Part shown: positions 1-8,878 of the stretch, piece after piece
Layout: the number at the start of each line of letters is the position of its first letter
How positions within the stretch are numbered: the first letter of the stretch is position 1
DNA from: Candidatus Eremiobacterota bacterium
GTDB taxonomy: Bacteria; Vulcanimicrobiota; CADAWZ01; Ess09-12
Direction: 5' to 3'
Length of the DNA: 64,000 nucleotides
NCBI GenBank assembly: GCA_031082125.1
Contig: JAVHLM010000021.1
Location: 1-64,000 of the forward strand
Position numbers and translations under genes: made by a program
The notes under the pieces: model-generated
Database searches by the model: none
What the model was told of the DNA's origin: nothing
The model's input: the letters and a program-made list of their open reading frames with translations, nothing else

Positions 1-368
1 CCCTTAAAGGGTGAAAAGGTCAAAAATGACCCTGGAGGGTCTCAAAGAATCGCCACGGCCTGTTTCTGCCCTCTCACGGCCATTGCCCAGGCGGGCGGGG
101 CCAACGGTCGCCCCTCTTATGGCTGCAGTAAATAATTTTTCGATGGGGAAGCTTTCCTGCCACCAGGACTCACTCGGGAGCTCAGACTTTATGCAAAACC
201 GGGTTCTGCAGATTTTTCCAAACGTTAACAATTGTACCATTGCACAGTGAAAAATTTTGCCCTATAATAATTGTGACGCAGGCCTGCCCGGCGGTGGTGC
301 CATTGCCCGGTGGGCCGCACCTGAACTGAAGCGCAGGATCAACAAGATCGAGCAAGGGAGGAGCGCCC
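1..368. other. Left-edge intergenic region
   Basis: No convincing gene. The short open frames here have no good ribosome site and no recognisable motif. The first 41 bases hold small inverted repeats: a perfect palindrome CCCTTAAAGGG at 1-11, GGTCA/TGACC around an AAAA loop near 18-31, and GACCC/GGGTC near 28-41. They may be remains of a terminator of a gene beyond the edge. The last 130 bases hold the promoter and ribosome site of the gene at 369. Confidence 0.5.
240..268 (+). promoter_or_regulatory. Sigma70-type promoter for the 369 gene
   Basis: A perfect -10 TATAAT lies at 263-268. Seventeen bases upstream is TTGCAC (240-245), a weak -35 that keeps the TTG. Transcription would start near 275, giving a leader of about 93 bases with GGGAGGA just ahead of the ATG. 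Confidence 0.5.
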
Positions 369-1613
369 ATGGACGCCCTTAACAGCCAGATACCCTTTTA
401 CCCTCCCCCGGGAAACGCCCTGCCTCAGCCGCCGCCGGCGCCGCAGGACGAAGGATCCCATGGAATAATCGACAAGGTGCACCTTTCGGTCAAGAATGCC
501 CTCAAGGGCGTGAAAGACACCGTGGGCAAGATGGCTGAGCACACGGCCGAAGGCATCGGGAAGACCATCGATCCCGCCCTTTACCAGGACAAGATCGAGA
601 TCCCCCTCGAGCACAAGAGTTACAATAATATCTCCATTGATGACGCGGCGAAGATGATGGGCTACTTCACCCAGAAGATGCAGAACCAGGGATTCCCCTG
701 GAGCCTCCACGAGGTGACGGGAAAATCCCTCAAGAAGAGGCATAAGATAAGCGAGTTTGAAGCCCTCGCAAGGCTGCAGAAGGGCCAGGAGGTCCTTTTT
801 CAACCCCGCAGGAGCATGCAGTTTGACCTTTCCCCCGACAACCTGAGCGCCGTCTCGAAAATAGGGGGCGATCAGCTCAAGCCAGTGGACACGATGGCAA
901 ATCTCTCTAAGACTACCAAGGTCTCGGCCAATGACATAGGAATTGAAGTCACCTTCGGCGCTCCCGTGGTGATAAAGAGCTTCGGAGAGCTCAAGCTCCT
1001 CCATCAGCTCTACAACCCCGACATGGCCCTGGAGAAGGAGAAGCCCCCCGAGCCCTCGCCGATCATTCTGCCGGGAGGCTTCAAGAAGGACCAGGAGACC
1101 AAGCCCACGGAGGCCGAGAATGTCCTGGGCAAGACGGCCCACAATCTCTCTTACTTCACCAGGAAAACCATGGGCTCCACCCATCCCTGGCGCTTTGTCA
1201 AGGAAGGCACGACCAGCTCTTTCATGCGGGTTCTCAAGTCCATGATCTACAAGGGAATCCCCGGCGCACTGATAGGCGCCGGCGTGGGGTTTGCCGTAGG
1301 CGGGCCCATCGGCCTTTTCACCGGCTCATGGGCAGCCGCGCTGACCATGTCTTCCTATGGTGCCGCTGCCGGTGGAGGGCTCATGGCCCTCCAGGGCTCC
1401 CGCGACGCCCTCAAGGGAGAAGAGATCAACGCCTATGAAGCCACGGCAAGGATACTGGAAGAGAAGCCCGTGACATTCCAGGAGAGGAAGAAGCACTCCA
1501 TCAGCCTTCCCATCATGGGGAGCTTCACCTGGTTCAGCGACTACGGGAAAGGCTCCGTCATCTCCACTCCCAAGGAGCTGGAATTCTTCACAAAGATGCA
1601 GGACCAGGAGTAG
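369..1613 (+). CDS. Orphan protein with Pro-rich N-terminus and Gly-rich hydrophobic segment
   Basis: A 414-residue protein that I do not recognise. It opens with a proline-rich stretch (residues 5-27), followed by charged, probably helical sequence with many Lys and Glu. Near residues 290-345 is a Gly/Ala-rich hydrophobic segment, with GALIGAGVGFAVGG at its start, that could be one or two membrane helices or a glycine-zipper hairpin. There is no signal peptide. The start is set by GGGAGGA about 6 bases before the ATG. Its own promoter lies upstream, and it ends 20 bases from the convergent cellulose-binding lipoprotein gene. Codon use is like that of its neighbours, so it is very likely a real gene, but no function can be given. 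Confidence 0.8.
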   Translation: MDALNSQIPFYPPPGNALPQPPPAPQDEGSHGIIDKVHLSVKNALKGVKDTVGKMAEHTAEGIGKTIDPALYQDKIEIPLEHKSYNNISIDDAAKMMGYFTQKMQNQGFPWSLHEVTGKSLKKRHKISEFEALARLQKGQEVLFQPRRSMQFDLSPDNLSAVSKIGGDQLKPVDTMANLSKTTKVSANDIGIEVTFGAPVVIKSFGELKLLHQLYNPDMALEKEKPPEPSPIILPGGFKKDQETKPTEAENVLGKTAHNLSYFTRKTMGSTHPWRFVKEGTTSSFMRVLKSMIYKGIPGALIGAGVGFAVGGPIGLFTGSWAAALTMSSYGAAAGGGLMALQGSRDALKGEEINAYEATARILEEKPVTFQERKKHSISLPIMGSFTWFSDYGKGSVISTPKELEFFTKMQDQE

Positions 1614-1633
1614 CGGGCCCCCTGCCCCCGCAG

Positions 1634-4075
1634 TCAGAGGTTCGTGGGTGATCTGTAATACTCGATGATTTTTCCCGAGAGCCAGCCGTTATCGTTGGCT
1701 CCGACGGTGCCTACGCTTGTAGTCTGGCCGCCTCCCCACAGGATGGAGAATACCCGGCACTCCTTGGCTTTCGCCATGTGGCCTGCCGTCCAGTCCTGGC
1801 CGTTCATGGTGAGATACTCCCCGGCTGTTCCCTGGAAGCCATAGACGCCGCCTGCGAGAGTGATGCTCAGGATATAGGGCTGCACGTTGCTTAAATCGGG
1901 CTTCAGGCCTGCGTCGCCGAAGAAGTAGTCAGGCTCTGTCGAGCCGTGGTTCCCCCTGGTGTCCACATCGCCCGTGATTTTCTGCAGGTGCCCCCCCGGG
2001 ATCTGCCAGAGCATCACCGGCGTGAAGCCAAGGCCGTCGCTTATGTGCTTCACAAAGGCCATATAATTGTCCAGGTCCCTCTGGTTCCAGAGGTATCCTA
2101 TGCCTGCTGCCGCCGTGGAGTCCATCTCATACTTGTCGAAGACCACAAAATCAGGCTTGTATCCCCCGCTGTAGACTCCAAGCTGGTTCCAGAGCCCTGA
2201 TATGGGAGCCGCGTACGATGCCTTGACCTGGCCGTCAGTGAGGTTCTGGTGCACCCAGTGTGAGGTGCCGGTGCTCCACACGTTGGACTGCCACCCGAAG
2301 GTGATGGAGGGTCCGAAGGTCTTGATCGCCCAGTTCGTGGCCTGGATCCACCCGGGAAAGGTGTCGCTGAAAGAAGGGATAGCGGCGCTTGTGGATGAGG
2401 GCGCCGACTGCAGGATCTTCAGCGCGGTCGCTTCCCATCCATTCTTTATGTCCCAGGCTGAATAGACCCCCTGGCTTTTGAGCCCCCCGCTGTTCACCAG
2501 CACAATAAACTCCAGGGGGGTGAGGCTGTTTGCCGTGACAGGGCTTCCCCATGAGCGCTCCACGGTCCAGTTGTGCCTGGTCGTCATGAACCAGTATGCT
2601 TTCTTGAGGGCTCCATTCACCTCGATGAGCCTGCCGTTGAGGGTCCCTGTGCCGTCGGCAGTCCAGAGGCTTTGCTGCTGCACCATGCCGAGGAGGTCGG
2701 GGTTCAGAACAATAGATCCCGGGCTGGGACTGCCTGCTGACTTGTAGGACTGCATAATGCCGGCGTCGAGCATCAGGTTCACAAAGTGCATGGTGAGGTA
2801 ACTGTTGCTGTCGTCGAAATCCTTGAAGCTTGTGCCGCCGCTCATCTCGGCTGTATAGACCACCATTACAGGAACGACCTTTCTGCCCGACGATGCCGTG
2901 AGGAGCTCTGCCTGCTTCATGGTATTGGTAGTATAGACGGGGTAGGTAATTTTTCCCGGATCGCCGTTGCCGCCGTCGCCTGCGTATTTGAAGATGGAGT
3001 CCACGGGCCTGCCCGCAAAAGTGCCTGAGTTGGTGTAATCCCCGTCAGTGACGGCGCCCATCGCGATATAAGAGGGCCATCCCGGGACCGGTCCGCACTG
3101 AGAGGGAGTAGGAGTCGGCGTTGCTGTTGGAGTAGGAGTCGGCGTTGGAGTGGGAGTCGCAGTAACCGTGGCAGTCGGTGCAGGTGTCGGGTCTGGAGTC
3201 GAAGTGGCAGTTGGCGTGGGAGTTGGCGTGGGCGTTGTCCCGCCATTCAACGTCATCTTTATGCTCGAAGGGCCCTCCGTCACGTTGCCCGGAGTCCCGC
3301 CGAAGCCGATTGAGACTTCTGCTCCCGGCTTTATGAGGGCTGTGTAAGGCTCCGGTTTTACCGTGTAATGGCTTCCCTGGTGCGAGGCTATCTTCCCGTT
3401 CCACATGCCGGTGATTTCCCTGTCAAAGTCAAATTCCATTGCCCACGAGGTCACCTCCGATGTCCCGGTGTTTTTCACCTTTAATTCGCCGTTGAAGCCG
3501 CTTCCCCAGTCGGAGGTGGTAGTGTAGGTCACCGTCACCGATCCTGACGCGGTGCCGCCGGAGCCTCCGCCGGCGGACTCCCCCCTGAGGGCATAATTCG
3601 AGGGGAAGGTTTTCACATTGCCCGGCGATCCGTTGAAGCCGAAGCTTGCGCTCCCGCCCGCCTCGATGAAGGAGTTCCACGTGTCGCCCGTTATGACATA
3701 ATGATTATTCGCCGAGCTCACTATTTTCGCGTTCCATATGCTGCTGATCTTGCGGTTGAAGTCAAATTCCAGATTCCAGTTGTTGATCCGCACGGCGCCC
3801 TTGTTTTTTACCGTGATAGTGGCGCCAAAGCCGCTTCCCCAGTCGCCTGTGAGGGCAAAGTCAGCGCTGTACTGGGATTGATCGAGAAGAGCGGCAGCCC
3901 TCGAGGATGAACCCCCTGAAGTATCGGTGCCTGTGGAGGCGCCCTGTGTGCCTGCAATGCCTGCAGAGCCTGTAAAGCCCTCGATGCCGCCTCCTCCCGT
4001 GCATCCTGCGAGAGAAATGGAAAGACACAGAACAAGCGCGGTGAAAATGGTGACTCTGGCATTTTTGCTTTTCAT
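1634..4075 (-). CDS. Lipoprotein with two CBM2-like cellulose-binding domains and an unclassified C-terminal domain
   Basis: An 813-residue surface protein. Its signal peptide ends in the lipobox LAGC (Cys about 25), so it should be lipid-anchored. Two tandem domains (about 60-165 and 175-275) look like family 2 carbohydrate-binding modules: each has the W-G-x-G-F opening, an N-W or S-W-x-x-E-F-D-F strand and a W-N-x-K-I turn. A Thr-Pro linker (about 280-325) then leads to a domain of about 485 residues rich in Trp, Tyr, Asp and Glu, typical of a secreted glycoside hydrolase, though I cannot name its family or catalytic acids. The linker is encoded by a simple repeat. GGAG precedes the ATG by 7 bases. 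The likely role is binding, and perhaps cutting, cellulose or chitin at the cell surface; binding is far better supported than catalysis. Confidence 0.8.
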   Translation of the reverse strand: MKSKNARVTIFTALVLCLSISLAGCTGGGGIEGFTGSAGIAGTQGASTGTDTSGGSSSRAAALLDQSQYSADFALTGDWGSGFGATITVKNKGAVRINNWNLEFDFNRKISSIWNAKIVSSANNHYVITGDTWNSFIEAGGSASFGFNGSPGNVKTFPSNYALRGESAGGGSGGTASGSVTVTYTTTSDWGSGFNGELKVKNTGTSEVTSWAMEFDFDREITGMWNGKIASHQGSHYTVKPEPYTALIKPGAEVSIGFGGTPGNVTEGPSSIKMTLNGGTTPTPTPTPTATSTPDPTPAPTATVTATPTPTPTPTPTATPTPTPSQCGPVPGWPSYIAMGAVTDGDYTNSGTFAGRPVDSIFKYAGDGGNGDPGKITYPVYTTNTMKQAELLTASSGRKVVPVMVVYTAEMSGGTSFKDFDDSNSYLTMHFVNLMLDAGIMQSYKSAGSPSPGSIVLNPDLLGMVQQQSLWTADGTGTLNGRLIEVNGALKKAYWFMTTRHNWTVERSWGSPVTANSLTPLEFIVLVNSGGLKSQGVYSAWDIKNGWEATALKILQSAPSSTSAAIPSFSDTFPGWIQATNWAIKTFGPSITFGWQSNVWSTGTSHWVHQNLTDGQVKASYAAPISGLWNQLGVYSGGYKPDFVVFDKYEMDSTAAAGIGYLWNQRDLDNYMAFVKHISDGLGFTPVMLWQIPGGHLQKITGDVDTRGNHGSTEPDYFFGDAGLKPDLSNVQPYILSITLAGGVYGFQGTAGEYLTMNGQDWTAGHMAKAKECRVFSILWGGGQTTSVGTVGANDNGWLSGKIIEYYRSPTNL

Positions 4076-4315
4076 ACCTGCTCTCCTTTCAAGGTGTCCC
4101 GGGCCGCCAAGCTCCGCTTCAGGGACTGAGGAGAAAGTCCTCGGCTGTGGGGACAGGGAACTTCATGACATGCGGTGAGTCCTCTTCAATCTTATCAGGG
4201 TACAATGCCCGGCGGCAACGACCGTAAGGACCAAATTCGCTCAGCAAGGGGCGGGAAAAGAACTAATTTAAAGGACGGAATCTGCAGGGATGAACTAATC
4301 CCGCTGCCTGCCCCG

Positions 4316-6235
4316 TCAGGCGATAATCTTTCTTATCTGTTCCTTGAGGAAGGGGATATCGAGAGGCATGGGGATGAGGGCGGAAAAGGTGCTTTCCCAC
4401 TCATGAAGATCCAGCAATGAGATGAGTATCACCGGGATTTTCCTCAGGGCGATCTTTTCCTGGATTATGCTCCTGAGCTCCTCAACGGTAATATTGGTAT
4501 TCCCGTGGTATACCAGGATGAGGCTCGGATTCTGCTCGGGAGAGGAAATCTTCTCCAGAACGCCCTCCATGTTCCTGACAAAATCCACCTGGTAGCCCTC
4601 GCCTGCGAGAGCCTCCCGGATTATATGGGGACCGCTCTCTTCATCGCTCACCACCAGGATAAGGTGGCTCTTCTGAGGCTTTTTTTCAGGAACGCTGCCA
4701 CTTTCAAGGCTGAAGGTAAAGCTCGTTCCCTCTCCTGGTGAGCTCCTGACTTCAATGCCTGATCCGTGGCCCTCGAGGGTATTCTTTACGGTATAGAGCC
4801 CCAGGCCTGTCCCGCGGCACTCCCCCTTGATCCGTATGAATTTCTGGAAGAGCTTTCCCTGTTCGGACAGGGCAATGCCTTTTCCCGTATCGGTGAACTT
4901 CAGCAGCACACGGTCGTCGGCCGGCAGGACAGTTACCGAGATGGTTCCTCCCGGCGGCGTGTAACGGAAGGAGTTGATGAGGAGATTGGAGAACACGGCG
5001 CGGATTTTTTCCCTGTCCGCCCGGACCCATACTCCTTCGGGGCATTTGAAGTTCAGAGTGATTGCGCTGAGAAGTGTCAGGGATTCATAGGTATCGTGCA
5101 GCTCCCTCAGGAGGGCATCGAGCGGAAAATCTTCCATGGAATAGCTCACCATTCCCGTCTCAATAACTGAGGAGTGCATGATGTTATGGATCATGGCAAG
5201 CAGGGAATCTATCAGGCAGCGGATTATTTTCGGAAAACGAGCCGCCTTTTCAGGAAGGGGACCGAATTGAGGCTTTTCCATCAGCTCCAGATACCCCAGC
5301 ATTGCCGAAAGGGGGCTCTTCATATCATGGGTGAGGGTTGCAAGGAACTCTTCCCTGGTCTCTTTGAGCTTGTTTTCCGCTTCTACGCGGTCCGTGATGT
5401 CTTCGATGGCCAGCAGGATAATTTTGGAGTGGTTGAGCTCCCTGAATATCCGCCGTGCATTGAGGAGCATTATCCTGCGGCCGATGACGGGAAAGTCGCA
5501 GGCAACCTCGTAGTTTTCAAAGGAGAGCGCCTCGGGAATAATATGCTCCAGCAGCTCATGGAGCCTGGGAATGTCCCACTGGCGGCTGCCCAGGTCATAA
5601 ATGCATTTCCCTACAGTCTCCTCGGGGGCCACGCCGAAGGTCCCGTAGAAGGAGCGGCTTGCCTTCAAGATATGCATCGTTTCATCAAGAATCAGCAGGG
5701 GCTCCCGTATGGTGTCCACAATGCTCTCTGAAAACTCGCGGGCCTGCTGGATTGCCCGCTCAGCGCGCATCCGCTCGGTGATGTCCCAGGATATGCTGAG
5801 AATACCCGCTACGGCATCTTCCTCATCGTATACAGGCACTTTCACCATCCGTATGAGGATCTCATGGCCTCTCGCCATGAAAGCCTCATCAAATTCTTCA
5901 CTCTTTCCGGATCCAATCACTTTCCTGTCAAAGTCCTCAAGCTTTTTCGCCAGCTCTGCAGGATAAAAGTAATGGTCTGTCTTTCCGGCGATCTCGTCGC
6001 TTTCAATCCGAAGAAATCTGGCATAGCTCCTGTTGCATGAGACATACTCTCTTTCCCTGTTCTTGTAAGAGACAAAGTGCGGCAGGCTGTCCATGAGGGT
6101 CTTGTTATTGGCAAGCTCCCGCTTCAGCTCGGTGATTCTATGCCTGAGGGCCGATTTTGATTTCGCGAGCTCGTCAATTTCTCTATATAGGCTTTCCAGC
6201 TGGCTTCCAAGCCTTTCTGCCTTCTCATTGTCCAT
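4316..6235 (-). CDS. PAS-PAS histidine kinase fused to a degenerate receiver
   Basis: A cytosolic sensor kinase of 639 residues from the chosen ATG at 6235, which has AGGAG 9 bases upstream; an in-frame ATG at 6256 has none. Order: an N-terminal heptad-rich helix (about 5-45), PAS (50-155), PAS (165-285), HisKA with the H-box THDMKSP (His near 303), HATPase with N-box and GTGLGLY loop (about 390-515), and a receiver-like fold (520-639). In that last domain the phosphoacceptor position reads LILVYHG rather than a motif with Asp, so it is probably not phosphorylated. No membrane helix is seen. It diverges from the PAS-only protein at 6610 and is closely like the kinase at 41108 in H-box and architecture. 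Confidence 0.88.
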   Translation of the reverse strand: MDNEKAERLGSQLESLYREIDELAKSKSALRHRITELKRELANNKTLMDSLPHFVSYKNREREYVSCNRSYARFLRIESDEIAGKTDHYFYPAELAKKLEDFDRKVIGSGKSEEFDEAFMARGHEILIRMVKVPVYDEEDAVAGILSISWDITERMRAERAIQQAREFSESIVDTIREPLLILDETMHILKASRSFYGTFGVAPEETVGKCIYDLGSRQWDIPRLHELLEHIIPEALSFENYEVACDFPVIGRRIMLLNARRIFRELNHSKIILLAIEDITDRVEAENKLKETREEFLATLTHDMKSPLSAMLGYLELMEKPQFGPLPEKAARFPKIIRCLIDSLLAMIHNIMHSSVIETGMVSYSMEDFPLDALLRELHDTYESLTLLSAITLNFKCPEGVWVRADREKIRAVFSNLLINSFRYTPPGGTISVTVLPADDRVLLKFTDTGKGIALSEQGKLFQKFIRIKGECRGTGLGLYTVKNTLEGHGSGIEVRSSPGEGTSFTFSLESGSVPEKKPQKSHLILVVSDEESGPHIIREALAGEGYQVDFVRNMEGVLEKISSPEQNPSLILVYHGNTNITVEELRSIIQEKIALRKIPVILISLLDLHEWESTFSALIPMPLDIPFLKEQIRKIIA

Positions 6236-6437
6236 TGCCGGTGACTCCTGGAGCATTTCGCATCATCGTGTCATTTCCACCGCTCACAGTTCCTGTGTGC
6301 AATGGAAAGTCTTTCAGCCTGCAAGAGATTTCAGGGAGCTTGAGGGTCTCAAGAGCGGGAAGACGGGCACGCAAGGGGAAGGGAAATCTTCGCGCAGATG
6401 ATAAGCAGGCCGGGCCTTGTGAACCCCCCGCTTTTTA

Positions 6438-6466
6438 AGTATACCACGGGCCCTATGCTTCGTCAA
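6438..6466 (-). promoter_or_regulatory. Sigma70-type promoter for the PAS kinase
   Basis: On the minus strand TTGACG (6461-6466) and TATACT (6438-6443) are separated by exactly 17 bases; each box matches consensus at five of six positions. Transcription would start near 6431, leaving a leader of about 195 bases before the ATG at 6235. Confidence 0.65.
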
Positions 6467-6538
6467 ACAGCCATCACTCCCCTCTGTGCATCTGCACTTA
6501 CGGCTGCATCAATTTCTTCCGCGGATGGCGTAACCCTC

Positions 6539-6582
6539 ATGTATCAAAAAATACATATTTCATCAGTGCGGTGGATTATAAT
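6539..6582 (+). promoter_or_regulatory. -10 box and inverted repeat ahead of the PAS-only gene
   Basis: TATAAT at 6577-6582 is a perfect -10, but no good -35 is present. In its place lies an inverted repeat, ATGTAT (6539-6544) and ATACAT (6551-6556) around six bases. A weak promoter overlapped by a repeat is what an activator- or repressor-controlled start would look like. Confidence 0.4.
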
Positions 6583-6609
6583 AAGGCTAAATGAAAGCAC
6601 TCTGCAAAA

Positions 6610-8523
6610 ATGCCCATGCCTGGTAAGAAAACGCCTGCCGGCGCTGCCCGGGAGAATGAGATGCTCGAGGCCATGCGCTCCATCGTGAATAGGAGCCCCG
6701 TGGTGCTTATGCTTTGGAGGAATGCCCCGGGAGAGTGGCCTGTCGAGTATGTTTCCGAGAATATCCTCGCCGTGACCGGCTATTCCAGGGAAGACCTCCT
6801 CTCCGGCATCGTGTCCTGGACTGCCATCACTCACAAGGACGATCTCCTTCTTCTTGAGGCCGAGGTGGCCTCATTCATGGAAAAGGGCATCGACGAATGG
6901 TCCCAGCAGTACCGCCTCCTGTGCAGATCTGGAGAGATGCGCTGGTTCCGGGACTGGAACAGAGTGCTGAGAGACAGCGAGGGCACCGTGACCCACGTGC
7001 AGGCTCTTGTGGTGGATATCACCGCTGAAAGGCAGGTCCTCCACGATCTCGCGGTAAAAAGCGCCGCAATCGATGCTACCGTCACACCCATTGCCCTCGG
7101 CGACCTCAACGGAGTTGTCACCGCCGTAAACCCGGCGTTCCTCAGGCTCTGGGGGTATGAGAGGGAAGAGGAGGTGATCAGGCGCTCCTATCTTGATTTC
7201 TTTGACGATCCCATCGCGGCGGCGGGCATCCTTCCCGGCATCATGCGCCAGGGGAGCTGGGAGGGAGAGATGGTGATAAGGAGAAAGGACGGATCGACCG
7301 GGGAGGTATTCTTCACGGCTACGATGGTGAGATCTCCCGATGACGGTACCCCCCTCTGCCTGATGGCCTCATTTATTGACGTTACCCACCGCCGAAACGC
7401 GGAGCGGTCTCTGATGCAGAGCGAGCAGACGCTCCGCTCAATCCTCGAGGCATCACCCGATGCCATATTCTTGGTGAACATTGAAAAGGTTATTCTTTAT
7501 GGCAACATAACCTTTGCGGGGCTTTTGGGCATGCCGCCGGCCCACCTCGCCGTGGCCACCCCGCTGAAAGAGCTGTTCCCGGGTGAGACAGGTGAACTTC
7601 TCATGAGGGACCTGGAGCAGGTGTTCTCAAAGAGGAGGCTCTTGAAAAGCAGCGACGTGCTCATAGAGGCAGGTGGTAAAGGGCGATCCTTCGAGCCGCG
7701 CCTTATCCCGGTCAATGATCACAATGGGAAGATGTCCTCGGTCATAGGCATATTTCGCGATGTGACAGGGGAAAGGGAAGCGGAGCGCGTACTTAAGCGA
7801 TCCCACGAAGAGCTTGAAAGCCTTGTCAGGGCGAGAACTGCCGAGCTTGAAAGCCTCGCGGGAGAGCTGGCCGGTGAGATTGCCCTGAGGAAAGAGACCG
7901 AAGAAAAGCTCCAGGAGAGTTACGAGAAGTTCCGTGTGCTCCTTGATGTTCCTTATGTGACGGCTTTTCTCATAGACTGCCGGGGCACTGTTGTTGCAGC
8001 AAACAAGATGACCTTGGCGGCCCTGAACCTGGACCAGGAGAATTTTGTGGGGAAAAATGCCTTTGAGTGCATTCCCCCTGAAATAGCAGCCAATCGAAGG
8101 CTGCAGGTGGAGAAGGTCCTGCGCTCGGGCCAGCCCCATCAGTTTGTGGATCAGCGGGACGGGCGGTGGATTGAAAGCAGCCTGTACCCTGTGTTTAATA
8201 CCCACGGGAAGGTTGTCATGGTTGCGGTGTTCGGCAAGGACGTCACCGAGGAGAAAAAGCACCTCAATGAGAGAGAAGAGCTCATCGCCAGTCTCCAGAA
8301 AGCCCTTGCCGACGTGAAGACGCTGAGCGGCCTTCTCCCCGTCTGCGCCTGGTGCAGGAAAGTGAGAAACGACGAAGGGTACTGGCAGATGATCGAGGAC
8401 TATGTCACAGAGCACTCCGGCGCTGAAATCTCCCACAGCATATGCCCCGACTGCGCCGAGAGCTATTTCCACAAGGTCATTCCCCCCGCACTCGAGGGGA
8501 ATGACCTGACCCGGAGGATTTAG
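6610..8523 (+). CDS. Multi-PAS signalling protein with C-terminal Cys4 module, no kinase domain
   Basis: A 637-residue soluble protein with four PAS or PAC-like domains (about 25-135, 155-270, 275-395 and 440-555) and a coiled coil near 395-440. It has no HisKA, GGDEF or EAL domain. The end (570-625) carries a conserved-looking module with Cys579, Cys582, Cys612 and Cys615, in the contexts PVCAWCRKV and ICPDCAE, with YW and SH between the pairs. I recall this tail from PAS, GAF and receiver proteins; its role is unknown to me but the four Cys could bind a metal. The start is uncertain: an in-frame ATG at 6661 has a better ribosome site (GGGAG, 6 bases). It probably senses through PAS and signals by protein contact. 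Confidence 0.82.
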   Translation: MPMPGKKTPAGAARENEMLEAMRSIVNRSPVVLMLWRNAPGEWPVEYVSENILAVTGYSREDLLSGIVSWTAITHKDDLLLLEAEVASFMEKGIDEWSQQYRLLCRSGEMRWFRDWNRVLRDSEGTVTHVQALVVDITAERQVLHDLAVKSAAIDATVTPIALGDLNGVVTAVNPAFLRLWGYEREEEVIRRSYLDFFDDPIAAAGILPGIMRQGSWEGEMVIRRKDGSTGEVFFTATMVRSPDDGTPLCLMASFIDVTHRRNAERSLMQSEQTLRSILEASPDAIFLVNIEKVILYGNITFAGLLGMPPAHLAVATPLKELFPGETGELLMRDLEQVFSKRRLLKSSDVLIEAGGKGRSFEPRLIPVNDHNGKMSSVIGIFRDVTGEREAERVLKRSHEELESLVRARTAELESLAGELAGEIALRKETEEKLQESYEKFRVLLDVPYVTAFLIDCRGTVVAANKMTLAALNLDQENFVGKNAFECIPPEIAANRRLQVEKVLRSGQPHQFVDQRDGRWIESSLYPVFNTHGKVVMVAVFGKDVTEEKKHLNEREELIASLQKALADVKTLSGLLPVCAWCRKVRNDEGYWQMIEDYVTEHSGAEISHSICPDCAESYFHKVIPPALEGNDLTRRI

Positions 8524-8568
8524 GGGGCCTGCGGCGAAATCTGTGAGGCAGGGAGGTGAGGTGCCGCC

Positions 8569-8865
8569 GTGGACCACGATGAAAAAAAGAGCCACCTTAT
8601 GAGCGTCCTCTTCGGAGGCACCCTGGGGGGCATCATAGCCCTTTTTCTCTCGGCTGTCATGCTGATGGGTAACTTCTTCATGGTCACCCGTTATGCCGAT
8701 GAGATCCCCAGGCCGCCTTATCTGTTGCTGTTACTCAGTTTTGTTCTCTTTTTCATATGCGGTGCTTACATAGCCCACAAGCGCTACCACCGCAGAAAGT
8801 CTGCAGGGGGGGAAGAGCCTGCCGCCTCGCCTCCATCTGCGGAAAAGGCGCCTCAGGAAGGGTAA
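8569..8865 (+). CDS. Small two-helix membrane protein
   Basis: A 98-residue protein that starts at a GTG preceded by GGGAGGTGAG. It has two membrane segments (about 15-37 and 47-67), with the charged sequence HKRYHRRK straight after the second and a Pro/Ala/Glu-rich tail. I do not recognise it. It follows the PAS-only gene by 45 bases on the same strand and may be cotranscribed with it; it ends 13 bases from the convergent transglycosylase gene. Confidence 0.65.
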   Translation: MDHDEKKSHLMSVLFGGTLGGIIALFLSAVMLMGNFFMVTRYADEIPRPPYLLLLLSFVLFFICGAYIAHKRYHRRKSAGGEEPAASPPSAEKAPQEG

Positions 8866-8878
8866 GCGGGAATATCTT

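Larger units (their letters stand above)
6236..6609. other. Divergent control region between two PAS signalling genes
   Basis: This gap holds a strong minus-strand promoter, a plus-strand -10 box and a small inverted repeat, each listed separately. No further coding sequence could be supported. Confidence 0.6.

Noticed and set aside
11-250. 79-codon frame at the left edge
   Set aside because: No ribosome site, no conserved features, and it overlaps the promoter of the 369 gene.
339-1184. 281-codon frame antisense to the 369 gene
   Set aside because: Shadow of the GC-rich gene; no ribosome site, motif-free product.
4076-4315. Possible riboswitch in the leader of the cellulose-binding lipoprotein
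   Set aside because: I looked for c-di-GMP and other known cores on the minus strand and found hairpins but no conserved core; the promoter candidate is also weak.
7627-8595. 322-codon frame antisense to the PAS-only gene
   Set aside because: The PAS frame has clear domains; the reverse has none.
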